From: Corynebacterium sp. MSK041
GTDB taxonomy: Bacteria > Actinomycetota > Actinomycetes > Mycobacteriales > Mycobacteriaceae
Assembly (NCBI RefSeq): GCF_030232265.1
Contig: NZ_JASPJK010000004.1
Span: forward strand, 62,001 to 126,000
Length of the DNA: 64,000 bases
Direction of reading: 5' to 3'
Below are positions 8,116 through 16,406 of the stretch, one piece after another. The notes beneath the pieces are model-generated. The model was not told where the DNA came from. It was given only the letters and a program-made list of their open reading frames with translations, and searched no databases. Position 1 is the stretch's first letter; every line of letters begins with the position of its first letter. The position numbers and the translations under genes were made by a program.

Positions 8116-9309
8116 TTAACGCTCGGATTCTGGGACGCCCTCGGCTTGGTTGCGCGTCCACAGGGAACGGGCTGGGATCTTGGTGCGGTCCACGCGGTGG
8201 GCGTACTTCTTGGCCACTTCCTCGACCTCTTGGAGGAGACCCTCGGCGAGCTTGGTGGGCTGCAGACCAAGGCTGAGGAAGGTGTCATTGGTCACGTGCA
8301 GCTCGTTCTCATCTGCTTCCTTGCGTGGGTTGGGAACAAGCGCGAAGTCCGTGCCAGAAATCTTGGCCACGAGCTGGGCCAGATCGCGCACGCGGTGAGT
8401 CTCCGTCATCTGGTTGAAAATCTTCACCCGGTCACCGTTGGTAGGCGGATTCTCCAAAGCTAGCTGGATGCACTTGACCATGTCACGGATGTGAATGAAG
8501 GCGCGGGTCTGCCCGCCGGTGCCGTGCACGGTGAGCGGGTAGCCGATGGCGGCCTGCATGAGGAAACGGTTGAGTACGGTGCCGTAATCGCCGTCATAAT
8601 CAAAGCGGTTGATCAGGCGCTCATCGCGTTCCGTCTGCGGGGTGTGCGTGCCCCAAATGATGCCCTGGTGCAGATCCGTAATACGCAACTCATCATTCTT
8701 GGCGTAGTAGGCAAAGAGATTCTGGTCCAGCACCTTGGTCATGTGGTACACCGAACCCGGGTTGGTGGGATAGAGGATCTGCTGGTCAATGAGCTCCTCG
8801 CCGGTATCCACCTTGATATCCAGGTAGCCTTCCGGGATCTTCATGCCGGCGGTGCCGTAGCCGTACACACCCATCGTGCCCAGGTGGACGATGTGGATGT
8901 TCAGGCCGGATTCCACCACGGCAACGAGCAGGTTGTGGGTGGCGTTGACGTTGTTGTCCACGGTGTAGCGCTTGGTCACCGAATTCTTCATGGAATACGG
9001 CGCGGCGCGCTGTTCAGCGAAGTGGATGACGGCGTCAGGCTGGAATTCTTCGATGAAGGCGAGTAGGCCGTCGTAGTCTTGCGCCACGTCAATATTGCGG
9101 AAGTTAATCGCCTTGCCGGAGACTTCCTTCCAAGCGGCCAAGCGTTCTTCAGTAGTGGCGATAGGTGTGAGGGATTCCGCCCCCAGCTCCTTATCAATGC
9201 GGCGTCGGGAAAGGTTGTCCACGATGGTGACGTCGTGCCCAATGTCCGAGAGGTGCAGGGATGCTGGCCATCCGCAAAAACCATCGCCACCGAGTACTGC
9301 AATCTTCAT
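8116..9309 (-). CDS. sqdB: UDP-sulfoquinovose synthase (SQD1/SqdB family)
   Basis: 397 residues from ATG 9309. An SDR-fold enzyme that makes UDP-sulfoquinovose from UDP-glucose and sulfite with bound NAD, the head-group donor for sulfoquinovosyl diacylglycerol. The sequence follows plant SQD1 closely: GGDGFCGWPASLHLSD at the start (GxxGxxG NAD site), ESLTPIAT near residue 45, HFAEQRAAPYSM near residue 98, the catalytic LGTMG loop near residue 140, the Y-x3-K pair in YHMTK near residue 188, and LNRFLMQAAIGYPLTVHG near residue 245. Other UDP-glucose epimerases lack most of these. It is followed 34 nt later by a GT4 enzyme, the expected SqdX partner. A probable SD (AAAGG) or a TAAGTT box 5 nt upstream marks the start. 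Confidence 0.88.
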   Translation of the reverse strand: MKIAVLGGDGFCGWPASLHLSDIGHDVTIVDNLSRRRIDKELGAESLTPIATTEERLAAWKEVSGKAINFRNIDVAQDYDGLLAFIEEFQPDAVIHFAEQRAAPYSMKNSVTKRYTVDNNVNATHNLLVAVVESGLNIHIVHLGTMGVYGYGTAGMKIPEGYLDIKVDTGEELIDQQILYPTNPGSVYHMTKVLDQNLFAYYAKNDELRITDLHQGIIWGTHTPQTERDERLINRFDYDGDYGTVLNRFLMQAAIGYPLTVHGTGGQTRAFIHIRDMVKCIQLALENPPTNGDRVKIFNQMTETHRVRDLAQLVAKISGTDFALVPNPRKEADENELHVTNDTFLSLGLQPTKLAEGLLQEVEEVAKKYAHRVDRTKIPARSLWTRNQAEGVPESER

Positions 9310-9479
9310 CGTCGAACTTAAACCTTTCTTTGTGGCTGCTCCTGCTTCGCAGCGGGGAAGTCTTCCGCTCACGTTACCGTGACCGCCGATGACGTGCCGG
9401 GGGAGCGGTGGATGACAGGGAAGGAATCTTTTTGTGTGAACCGCCTCCTTAATGTTTTGTCCCAGCTACTATTTGGCCC

Positions 9480-11150
9480 ATGAAATCAACTGATCCGATC
9501 ATCATTGTTGGCGCAGGCCTGGCAGGCCTGGTGGCAGGGCATGAAGCCGTTAAAGCGGGCCGCAAGGTCGTCTTCATTGAGCAGGAAAGTCGAGCAAACC
9601 TTGGTGGCCAGGCGTTCTGGTCACTCGGTGGATTGTTCATGGTGGGCACACCGGAGCAGAAGCTGATGGGGGCTAAAGACTTTGAGGATCTGGCCTGGAC
9701 TGACTGGCAGAACTCAGCGGACTATGACGATGCGGATCATGATTACTGGCCACGGAAGTGGGGCCGGGAGTACGTGCGCTTCGCGTCAAATGAGATGCAC
9801 GGGTACCTGAAGGAGCTGGGGTTGCGCGTGCTGCCTACCGTCGGTTGGGCTGAGCGTGGCTCGGGTGATGCGTCTGGCCACGGCAACACGGTGCCGCGTT
9901 TCCACCTCACCTGGGGCACTGGCCCGGAGGTTGTGCGCGTGTTCCGTGAACCGGTGGAGCGCGCCGAAGAAGCAGGCCAGGTGGAGTTCAAGTTCCGTCA
10001 CCGGATGGATGAGATCATCGTCGAGAATGGCCGCGCAGTGGGGGTGCGGGGAATGGTGCTGGTAGATGATCCGCGGCCACGTGGTGAGGCCTCGAATAAT
10101 GATGAGCTGGAGCCGTTTGAGATCCGCGGTGATGCGGTGGTGATTTCCACCGGTGGCATTGGCGGCAACGTGGACAAGGTGCGCGAGATGTGGCCGGAGG
10201 ATCGTTGGGGGCCGTGTCCAAAGGACATGGTCACCGGTGTGCCAGAGCATGTCGATGGGCGCGGTATCACCATCGCCGAAAAAGCTGGCGCGAACCTAGT
10301 GAACACGGACCGCATGTGGCACTACCCGGAAGGCATGATCAACTGGGATCCGATCTGGCCGGGCCACGGCATTCGAATTATTCCTGGGCCGTCGTCTATG
10401 TGGCTGGATGCGACGGGCAAGCGTTTGCCAACGAACCTGTTCCCGGGCTCCGATAACCTCGCAGCACTCGCCCACATCGGGCGGACGGGGCACGGTTACT
10501 CCTGGTTCGTGCTCAACCAGCACATTGCGGATAAGGAGTTCATTTTCTCCGGCTCGGAGCAAAACCCTGACCTGACCGACAAGTCCATCAAGAAGCTGGC
10601 GGGCAAACTCGGTCCGGGCACACACCCGGCGGTGAAGGCCTTCATGGATAACGGCGCTGACTGGGTCATCGCGGACACTTTGGAAGAGCTGGTGGCCAAG
10701 ATGAATGAGCTGGGCGATGACGGCATTGAGGTGGATGCGGAGCTCGTGCGCAAGCAGGTAGTCGACCGTGATGCGCAGCTGACCAACTCCTTCTCCAAGG
10801 ACGCACAGATCAACTACATCCGCACCGCCCGGAACTTCCTAGGCGACAAGATCGTGCGTTGCGCGGAGCCACACAGGCTTCTCGACGAAAAGAAGGGCCC
10901 CCTCATCGCCGTCAAACTGCACGTGCTCACCCGTAAGACCCTCGGCGGCGTGGAAACCGACTTGGACGGGCGCGCACTGCACAGTGATGGTTCCGTATTC
11001 CCGGGCCTGTACGCCTGCGGTGAGGTTTCTGGCTTCGGTGGTGGCGGCTACCACGGCAAGAATGCCCTGGAAGGCACCTTCCTTGGTGGTTGCATCCACT
11101 CCGGTAGGCGCGTGGGGGAGGCAGTGGCGAAGGAATCTGCAGCGGAGTAG
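9480..11150 (+). CDS. FAD-binding dehydrogenase (fumarate reductase/3-ketosteroid dehydrogenase-like flavoprotein)
   Basis: 556 residues. The dinucleotide-binding motif IIIVGAGLAGLVAGHEAVKAG is at residues 7-27. VVISTGGIGGNVDKVREMWP (about 221-240), and the C-terminal FAD region CGEVSGFGGGGYHGKNALEG then GCIHSGRRVGEAVA, are those of the large FAD-dependent dehydrogenase family that includes fumarate reductase and KstD. Length and the tryptophan-rich region after residue 80 fit the putative FAD-binding dehydrogenase subgroup, whose substrate is unknown. No SD is visible. TACTAT (9467-9472) ends 7 nt before the ATG, so the transcript is probably leaderless. Convergent with dsdA, with 4 nt between them. 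Confidence 0.82.
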   Translation: MKSTDPIIIVGAGLAGLVAGHEAVKAGRKVVFIEQESRANLGGQAFWSLGGLFMVGTPEQKLMGAKDFEDLAWTDWQNSADYDDADHDYWPRKWGREYVRFASNEMHGYLKELGLRVLPTVGWAERGSGDASGHGNTVPRFHLTWGTGPEVVRVFREPVERAEEAGQVEFKFRHRMDEIIVENGRAVGVRGMVLVDDPRPRGEASNNDELEPFEIRGDAVVISTGGIGGNVDKVREMWPEDRWGPCPKDMVTGVPEHVDGRGITIAEKAGANLVNTDRMWHYPEGMINWDPIWPGHGIRIIPGPSSMWLDATGKRLPTNLFPGSDNLAALAHIGRTGHGYSWFVLNQHIADKEFIFSGSEQNPDLTDKSIKKLAGKLGPGTHPAVKAFMDNGADWVIADTLEELVAKMNELGDDGIEVDAELVRKQVVDRDAQLTNSFSKDAQINYIRTARNFLGDKIVRCAEPHRLLDEKKGPLIAVKLHVLTRKTLGGVETDLDGRALHSDGSVFPGLYACGEVSGFGGGGYHGKNALEGTFLGGCIHSGRRVGEAVAKESAAE

Positions 11151-11154
11151 TGCT

Positions 11155-12435
11155 CTAACGCGCACTCCACTGCAGGGCCGCTGTGGCGGCCTGACCACGC
11201 AGCCGGTCTCGGTCACGCACGGGGATGAGGGAGCCGCCGGTGAGCCACACGAGATGAGTAGTGTCCGCGGGCATCTCTTCGGTTGGCAGGCGCCAGGGGA
11301 TGGTCAGTCCAGCGGCGGCCGACGGTTCCACGGAGATGCCTGAGGTGCGCTCCAGCCAGTTGACGCTGGCGAGCGTGGTCACATCGTCGACGGTGTGGAA
11401 ACCACTGATCAGGTGGGCGGCGTGCTCAAAAGCAAAAGGTGACGGGCTTTGTACAGCCAAACCGTCGGCGACGGTGCGTCCGCTGAGCCCATAATCGGCG
11501 CAGTTCACCGCGGCACCTTTCCCGGTTGCCGCGCCCAGCATGAAGCAGGGGCTGGCCACGGGTTCAACGAAGTGGCAGTGGACGCTATCCCCGAAAGCAA
11601 GCTTCAGACCGAAGGCCAGACCACCCGGGCCGCCGCCCACGCCGCAGGGCAGGTAGACATTGAGGGGCGTGTCCGGGGTGAAGGTGCGTCCGAGGGAATC
11701 GAATTGTTCTTTCAGGCGCTGGCCAGCCACGGCATAACCGGCGAAAAGTCCGGGGGAGTTTTCATCATCGATGAAGAACGTGGCCGGATCGTCGGCGGCA
11801 GCATCCCGTGCGGCGGCGACGGTGTCAGTGAACAGTCCAGGGTGCTCAACCACAGTGGCGCCACCGGCGCGCAGTGAGTCTTTCTTCCACTGCTTCGCTT
11901 CGGTGGACATGTGCACCACGGTGGGGAAGCCCAGGCGAGGGCCGATGGTGCCTACAGCGAGACCGAGGTTGCCGGTAGAGGCAACAGACAAGGTGAGTTC
12001 GGCTCGTTGCTCAGGTTCGGGGTATTCCTCCGCCAGGCGGAGAACCTCATGGATTCCACCGCGGGCTTTGATGGAGCCACTGATGGGCAGACTGTCATCG
12101 CGTTTGACCCACAGCTCACCGGGTAAGGGGAAGCCCATGAGTTCGGTGACATAGGTCTGTGTGTCGGGGGTGGGCTCGAGTGCGGATTCGATTCGGCCCG
12201 GGTGGGGTTCTTGGGCCGTCGCGGGGAAGGTCTGCGCGATCCACGGTGCGAGACGGTCCAAGCGTGCTGTGGCTTCCTCCACTGAGGCGATAACGGCGGG
12301 ATCCAGCGCATCCGGCGCGTGCTCGGGTGTGCATACCCAACTCATTTCCTGCTGGGATTCCAAGGCACCGAGGAGTGAAAGCGCTTGCGGTTGGGCAGTG
12401 GCGGGGCGGTCCCACGGCATCATCGGGGAATTCAT
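11155..12435 (-). CDS. dsdA: D-serine dehydratase (D-serine ammonia-lyase)
   Basis: 426 residues from ATG 12435, placed 8 nt after a TAGGAT -10 box on the minus strand; the TTG at 12444 overlaps that box and is less likely. A PLP enzyme that turns D-serine into pyruvate and ammonia. The PLP lysine lies in DDSLPISGSIKARGG near residue 113, the signature motif of DsdA. VASTGNLGLAVG (phosphate-binding cup) is near residue 152, and the glycine-rich PCGVGGGPGGLAFG loop near residue 265. The gene is divergent from an MFS transporter, with 121 bp between the start codons, which suggests joint control and a transporter for the substrate. No DsdC-type regulator is visible here. Confidence 0.9.
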   Translation of the reverse strand: MNSPMMPWDRPATAQPQALSLLGALESQQEMSWVCTPEHAPDALDPAVIASVEEATARLDRLAPWIAQTFPATAQEPHPGRIESALEPTPDTQTYVTELMGFPLPGELWVKRDDSLPISGSIKARGGIHEVLRLAEEYPEPEQRAELTLSVASTGNLGLAVGTIGPRLGFPTVVHMSTEAKQWKKDSLRAGGATVVEHPGLFTDTVAAARDAAADDPATFFIDDENSPGLFAGYAVAGQRLKEQFDSLGRTFTPDTPLNVYLPCGVGGGPGGLAFGLKLAFGDSVHCHFVEPVASPCFMLGAATGKGAAVNCADYGLSGRTVADGLAVQSPSPFAFEHAAHLISGFHTVDDVTTLASVNWLERTSGISVEPSAAAGLTIPWRLPTEEMPADTTHLVWLTGGSLIPVRDRDRLRGQAATAALQWSAR

Positions 12436-12556
12436 AAAACCCAATCCTAGGAGTTCGGGCAGGTAAAAGATGTATAGTAACGCAGGTCACAATTTTCTCT
12501 GTGTATCGCAGTACTGCAACTGTCAATCTCAGCCATGAGTGAGGAGGATCTACCGA

Positions 12557-13771
12557 ATGCCAACCAGCATGAGTGCGGGGAAGTCGTCGCCGAACATTGT
12601 GTTCGCAAGCGTCATCGCTTTTTTGATTAGCGCGGGATGGGCCGCGAACCATTTTGCTTCCGTGCTGGTGGTACTACGCGAAGACTGGGAGATGTCCACC
12701 CTGCTGGTGAATAGTGCCTACGGTATTTATGCGCTAGGGCTGTTCCCATGTCTGATTGCTGGCGGGTTGGTAGCGGACCGATTTGGTTCCCGCCCGGCGG
12801 TGTTGTTGGGGTCCACGGTAGCCATGCTGGGCAACGTTGTTCTGATGTTCTGGCAGCAGCACACAGCGGTGTTGTTGGGCGCCCGGTTTGTCATCGGTCT
12901 CGGTGTAGGGCTGGTGGTCAGTGCAGGTACTGCGTGGGCAGGCCGCCTGCGCGGGGCATCCGGTACAACGTTGGCTGGCATCTTCCTCACCTCCGGGTTC
13001 ATGCTTGGCCCCATCGCTTCCGGCATTATCGCGCACCTGGTCAGTGGGCATTACGCGATTTACATCCCGTACATCGCCTCCATCGTGCTGTCCATCGCCG
13101 CGATTGCGTACTCCTTCCTCGCCGGGGATGTGCCGAACTTCCATGAAGTTCAGGTGGCGCCGGCGCATGATGCTGAGGAACAAACACCTGCACCGGTGAT
13201 TGAGAAGTCAACGGCGAAGGCCTTGTTCACGGCGTTCCCCATGGGCCTGTGGGTCTTTGCATCCATGACCAGTGCCGTCATAGTTCTTGCTGGACGCGTG
13301 GGCAACCACTTTGAATCAAGTGCGTTTATGCCGGGTGTGGCTGCGGTGGTGGCCTTCGGTTCGGGCTTGGTTATTCAGGCTTTGGGCCGTCGCTTCCATT
13401 TCGGGCCGATCTCCGGCGTGATTGGTGCGGTGTGCTCTGCCACGGGATTTGTGTTGGCGGCACTCGGGGGTGCTACGCCGTCGCTCGTTGTGTTTGTGTT
13501 GGCCGCAATTTTCCTCGGGCTGGCATACGGCTTGTGCTTGCGTGAAGGTCTGCTGGATGTGGATACGTTCTCCCCACCGGAAAAGCGTGGTTCCGTGATC
13601 GGTGTGTACTACGTGGCCACCTACATTGGCTTTGGTTTCCCGCCACTCATTGAGTGGCTGCATGGCTACGTTGGGCCGTCGCTGCCGTACTGGGTGCTGG
13701 CATCGCTCGCGCTCGTATCCGCGGTGATCCGTACGGTGCAGATTCGTTCGGGTTACCTCGTGCGCAAGTAG
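12557..13771 (+). CDS. MFS transporter, divergent from dsdA
   Basis: 404 residues from ATG 12557, placed 9 nt after GAGGAGG; the upstream GTG 12539 overlaps that ribosome site. Twelve hydrophobic segments are seen. The inter-helix 2/3 loop motif is GGLVADRFGSRPAVLLG near residue 70, and RFVIGLGVGLVVSAGTAW is segment 4. A hydrophilic central loop (about residues 195-215, HDAEEQTPAPVIEK) separates the two six-helix halves. The substrate is not given by sequence. Its divergent neighbour dsdA suggests D-serine or a related amino acid, which is inference from position only. It converges on the 13774 gene with 2 nt between them. Confidence 0.85.
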   Translation: MPTSMSAGKSSPNIVFASVIAFLISAGWAANHFASVLVVLREDWEMSTLLVNSAYGIYALGLFPCLIAGGLVADRFGSRPAVLLGSTVAMLGNVVLMFWQQHTAVLLGARFVIGLGVGLVVSAGTAWAGRLRGASGTTLAGIFLTSGFMLGPIASGIIAHLVSGHYAIYIPYIASIVLSIAAIAYSFLAGDVPNFHEVQVAPAHDAEEQTPAPVIEKSTAKALFTAFPMGLWVFASMTSAVIVLAGRVGNHFESSAFMPGVAAVVAFGSGLVIQALGRRFHFGPISGVIGAVCSATGFVLAALGGATPSLVVFVLAAIFLGLAYGLCLREGLLDVDTFSPPEKRGSVIGVYYVATYIGFGFPPLIEWLHGYVGPSLPYWVLASLALVSAVIRTVQIRSGYLVRK

Positions 13772-13773
13772 GG

Positions 13774-14253
13774 CTATTCCACCACGATGGCCACGTGCAC
13801 TGTGGCCAGTTCGTGTTCACCCGGTCCTGCAGGAAGCGCACGCAACTCTGCCTGCGTCGCGGCAGTCACGGGAATGGTCCAGCCAGTATTCGGATCGAGG
13901 GTCGGTGCACCGCCACGAACCCCGGTTTGGAAGGTCACGGGGCGGGCGGTGGGGGAGGTGAGGCGACAGGGGCCGTCGATAAGCATGAGCTTGTTAAACG
14001 TCTCTTCGTCGACCGTGATGATCACGATGATTTCATCTGTGTCCGGCGAGAGATTCGCCGTGTGAACCTTGAGCGTGCGCGCGGTGATCTCTTGTGGGGC
14101 ACGTCTGCGACGCAGAAACACCATGACGATGGTGAAGATGAGAATCGCCGGGGCGAAAAGTAGCGCCAGAATGAAGAGGGACTCAGCAGGGCTCGCGTTG
14201 AAGCCGAGCTCGCCGTTGGGTGTAAACAGGCCCGCCACTGTCACAGAAGTCAT
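13774..14253 (-). CDS. Hypothetical single-span membrane protein
   Basis: 159 residues from ATG 14253. One transmembrane segment (ESLFILALLFAPAILIFTIVMVFL, shown here only by its ends ESLF and MVFL) lies near residues 25-45 and is followed by the basic stop-transfer RRRRAP. The C-terminal two thirds is a soluble beta-rich domain with EIIVIITVDEETFNKLMLI, positioned in the cytoplasm by the positive-inside rule. I do not recognise the family. It is divergent from the BrkB-type gene with 31 bp between start codons. A TAGGGT box ends 6 nt before the ATG, so the message is likely leaderless and its promoter mirrors that of the neighbour. Confidence 0.72.
   Translation of the reverse strand: MTSVTVAGLFTPNGELGFNASPAESLFILALLFAPAILIFTIVMVFLRRRRAPQEITARTLKVHTANLSPDTDEIIVIITVDEETFNKLMLIDGPCRLTSPTARPVTFQTGVRGGAPTLDPNTGWTIPVTAATQAELRALPAGPGEHELATVHVAIVVE
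13975..13984 (+). repeat. GTCGATAAGC motif, copy 3
   Basis: Inside the 13774-14253 gene, read on the minus strand as MLIDGP. Flanks: GGGGCC before, ATG after. Confidence 0.8.
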
Positions 14254-14259
14254 GGCCAC

Positions 14260-14278
14260 ACCCTACTCGCGTTAGGGT
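14260..14278. promoter_or_regulatory. Mirrored -10 boxes of a divergent leaderless gene pair
   Basis: ACCCTA (14260-14265) and TAGGGT (14273-14278) form a 6-bp inverted repeat. Read on its own strand, each is a TAGGGT hexamer lying exactly 6 nt before an ATG (14253 minus, 14285 plus). Confidence 0.5.
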
Positions 14279-14284
14279 GAAATC

Positions 14285-15442
14285 ATGGAGGACAAGCTTA
14301 TCGACGGCCCCACCCTCATCCAGCCCTACGGCCCGGGGCCGATCGATGCCCTTGACCGCGATGTCACCGAGCAGAATGTGCTGCAGCGTGGCAACCGGCT
14401 GGGGTGGAAAGGGTGGAAACTCGTGCTGGCGCGCACGGTCTTTGATTTTGGGCCCCTTGCCATCACCGACCGGGGCGCGTCCATGACATTTTTCAGTGTC
14501 ACTGCCTTTGCGCCGACGTTGTTGGCGTTTTATTCCACCGTGACCTTGCTCTTTCCCACCGATCAAACAGAGCTGCGCACCATGATCGGCGGGTTCATTG
14601 ATAACACCGTGCCTGAAGCCCTGCAGCCGCAGGCGATGGAACTTTTCCTCACCGTGGTGGGCACGCCAGCGCAAAGCACGATCGCGCTGACAATCTCCAT
14701 CATGATTTCCCTGTTATCCGCGTCTGCCTATGTGCGCGCGTTTTCGCGCAGTACCAACGTGATTTATGGCCGGACGGAAGGCCGCAGCTTGTGGGTGACG
14801 TGGTTGACCATGTGGGCGATCACCTTGCTGCTGGTGGCTGGACTCGTTGTGGTGATGGCGGCGCTGGTTCTGCGCGAAGACATCATCAACGCCGTGGTGG
14901 GCCCCATCGCGGAGCCACTGAGGCTACAAGGAGTGGTGAACTACCTCAACCAGATCTTGCTGCCGGTGTGGGAATGGTTGCGCTACCCAGCAGTGGTGGT
15001 CACGGCCGTGGTGTTGCTGTCCTGCCTGTTCTACTTCGCACCGAATGTTCGCCCTGGCCGTTTCCGCCTGCTCACCGTGGGGGCGGTATTTGCCATGCTG
15101 GTGATCGGTGCGGCGTGGGCACTGTTTGGGTGGTACATCTCCACCTTCGGTGTGCGCAGTGCCTACGGTGCATTCGGTGCGGTGCTTGCCGTGCTTGTGG
15201 CCATCTGGGTGATGAACATCGTGTTGTTGTTGGGGGTCAAGCTCGATGCGGAGATCCTGCGCGCCAAGGAACTGCAGATGGGGCTTGAGGCTAAGACGAT
15301 GATTCAGGCGGGGCCACGCGCCGATAAAGCGGTGCTGTTTCAGCGCAAGATTCGTGCTTTTCTGGAGCGCTTGGCAGACGACGTTCAGGCTGATGATCGG
15401 GCTGATGCTGAGCCTGAAAAACCGGCAGATGGTGGTTTCTAA
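14285..15442 (+). CDS. YihY/BrkB family inner membrane protein
   Basis: 385 residues. An N-terminal cytoplasmic region of ~55 residues precedes about six membrane spans. The family signature is present: RTVFDFGPLAITDRGASMTFF near residues 51-71 (written in two parts in the family as an amphipathic helix and the first span), SASAYVRAFSRSTNVIYG near residue 141, and the WNxxR-type end GAFGAVLAVLVAIWVMN near residue 294. The acidic C-terminal tail (ADDRADAEPEKPADGGF) is cytoplasmic. Functions of this family are unsettled; BrkB was linked to serum resistance and YihY was once mistaken for RNase BN. The start lies 6 nt after TAGGGT without an SD, so it is likely leaderless. Confidence 0.85.
   Translation: MEDKLIDGPTLIQPYGPGPIDALDRDVTEQNVLQRGNRLGWKGWKLVLARTVFDFGPLAITDRGASMTFFSVTAFAPTLLAFYSTVTLLFPTDQTELRTMIGGFIDNTVPEALQPQAMELFLTVVGTPAQSTIALTISIMISLLSASAYVRAFSRSTNVIYGRTEGRSLWVTWLTMWAITLLLVAGLVVVMAALVLREDIINAVVGPIAEPLRLQGVVNYLNQILLPVWEWLRYPAVVVTAVVLLSCLFYFAPNVRPGRFRLLTVGAVFAMLVIGAAWALFGWYISTFGVRSAYGAFGAVLAVLVAIWVMNIVLLLGVKLDAEILRAKELQMGLEAKTMIQAGPRADKAVLFQRKIRAFLERLADDVQADDRADAEPEKPADGGF
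14296..14305 (-). repeat. GTCGATAAGC motif, copy 4 (reverse)
   Basis: Fourth to seventh codons of the BrkB-type gene, read as KLIDGP. Its G-rich flank (GGGTGGGGCC on the minus strand) fits the wider consensus. Confidence 0.8.
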
Positions 15443-15479
15443 CGGCAAATGAGTAGCTTCACCCGTAGAGTGGTGAACC

Positions 15480-16346
15480 ATGATTGATGCACGCGATACC
15501 GCCCTGATCATTGAGGGCGGAGGAACCCGTAACTCGTACACGGCCCCAGCGATCATGAAACTGATCGAAGAGGACGTGCAATTTGGCTGGGTTGGTGGCG
15601 TTTCCGCTGGCGCGATTCACGCCGTGAACCTGCTCTCCCGCGACGCGCAACGCACGCGCGAGGCCTTCACCACCTTCATGGGGCACCCGAAGATTGGTGG
15701 TCTCCGTTCCCTCGCGCTGGGGCGTGGTCTGTTGAATGCGGAGTTCATGTTCCAGGACCGTGGTGGCCTTTTGCCGTTTGATCTGGATACTTTCAATGCG
15801 ACTGAGACAGACGTCCACATTGAGGCAGTGCGGGCGGACACCGGTGAATCCGTGGCCTTTAATAATGAGCAGCTGACGGACGAGGACTTTATTAACCTGG
15901 TCATCCGTTGTTCCTCCACCATGCCCATGCTCATGCCCATGGCCTACATCGATGATGTCCCATACGTCGATGGTGCTCTGGGTGACGGTGGCGGTTTGGT
16001 TATCGATGCAGCAGAGCGGGCCGGCTACTCCAAATTCCTCGTCCTGGCCACCAAGGACCGTGACTATGTCCGTGAGCAGCCAAACCGTCCGGCGATGATT
16101 CGCCGCATGTTCCCCAAGTACCCTGAGGTCGCGCGCCGCACGATTGAGCGCGCTGATGAGTACAACCGGGCCAAGGACCGCATCATTGAGCTGGAGAAGG
16201 AAGGTCGCGCATACGCTTTCTTCCCGGAGAACATGATGATTGAAAACACCGAGCTCAAGGTGCCCAAGCTCGAAGCGAACTTTGCTGCTGGTGAAGAACA
16301 GCTTGAGCGTGAGTGGCCCGCCATCAAGGCGTTCCTGGAGGGCTAA
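15480..16346 (+). CDS. Patatin-like phospholipase family protein (copy A)
   Basis: 288 residues. A serine hydrolase of the patatin type with a Ser-Asp dyad. The oxyanion loop is EGGGTRNSYTAPAI (residues 11-24), the nucleophile elbow is VGGVSAGAIHA (GxSxG, serine near residue 42), and the catalytic aspartate is in YVDGALGDGG near residue 165. It has no signal peptide, so it acts in the cytoplasm or at the inner membrane face, likely as a lipid acyl hydrolase; the substrate is unknown. A TAGAGT box (15466-15471) ends 8 nt before the ATG and no SD is seen. A paralogue follows 60 nt downstream. Confidence 0.88.
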   Translation: MIDARDTALIIEGGGTRNSYTAPAIMKLIEEDVQFGWVGGVSAGAIHAVNLLSRDAQRTREAFTTFMGHPKIGGLRSLALGRGLLNAEFMFQDRGGLLPFDLDTFNATETDVHIEAVRADTGESVAFNNEQLTDEDFINLVIRCSSTMPMLMPMAYIDDVPYVDGALGDGGGLVIDAAERAGYSKFLVLATKDRDYVREQPNRPAMIRRMFPKYPEVARRTIERADEYNRAKDRIIELEKEGRAYAFFPENMMIENTELKVPKLEANFAAGEEQLEREWPAIKAFLEG

Positions 16347-16364
16347 GGGTGGGGCGCGGGGGAC

Positions 16365-16374
16365 GTCGATAAGC
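16365..16374 (+). repeat. GTCGATAAGC motif, copy 5
   Basis: Intergenic, in the 60-bp gap between the tandem patatin genes; flank GCGGGGGAC before. Confidence 0.85.
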
Positions 16375-16406
16375 GATAAAGCTCCCGCAGTCCTACAATC
16401 AGGGAC

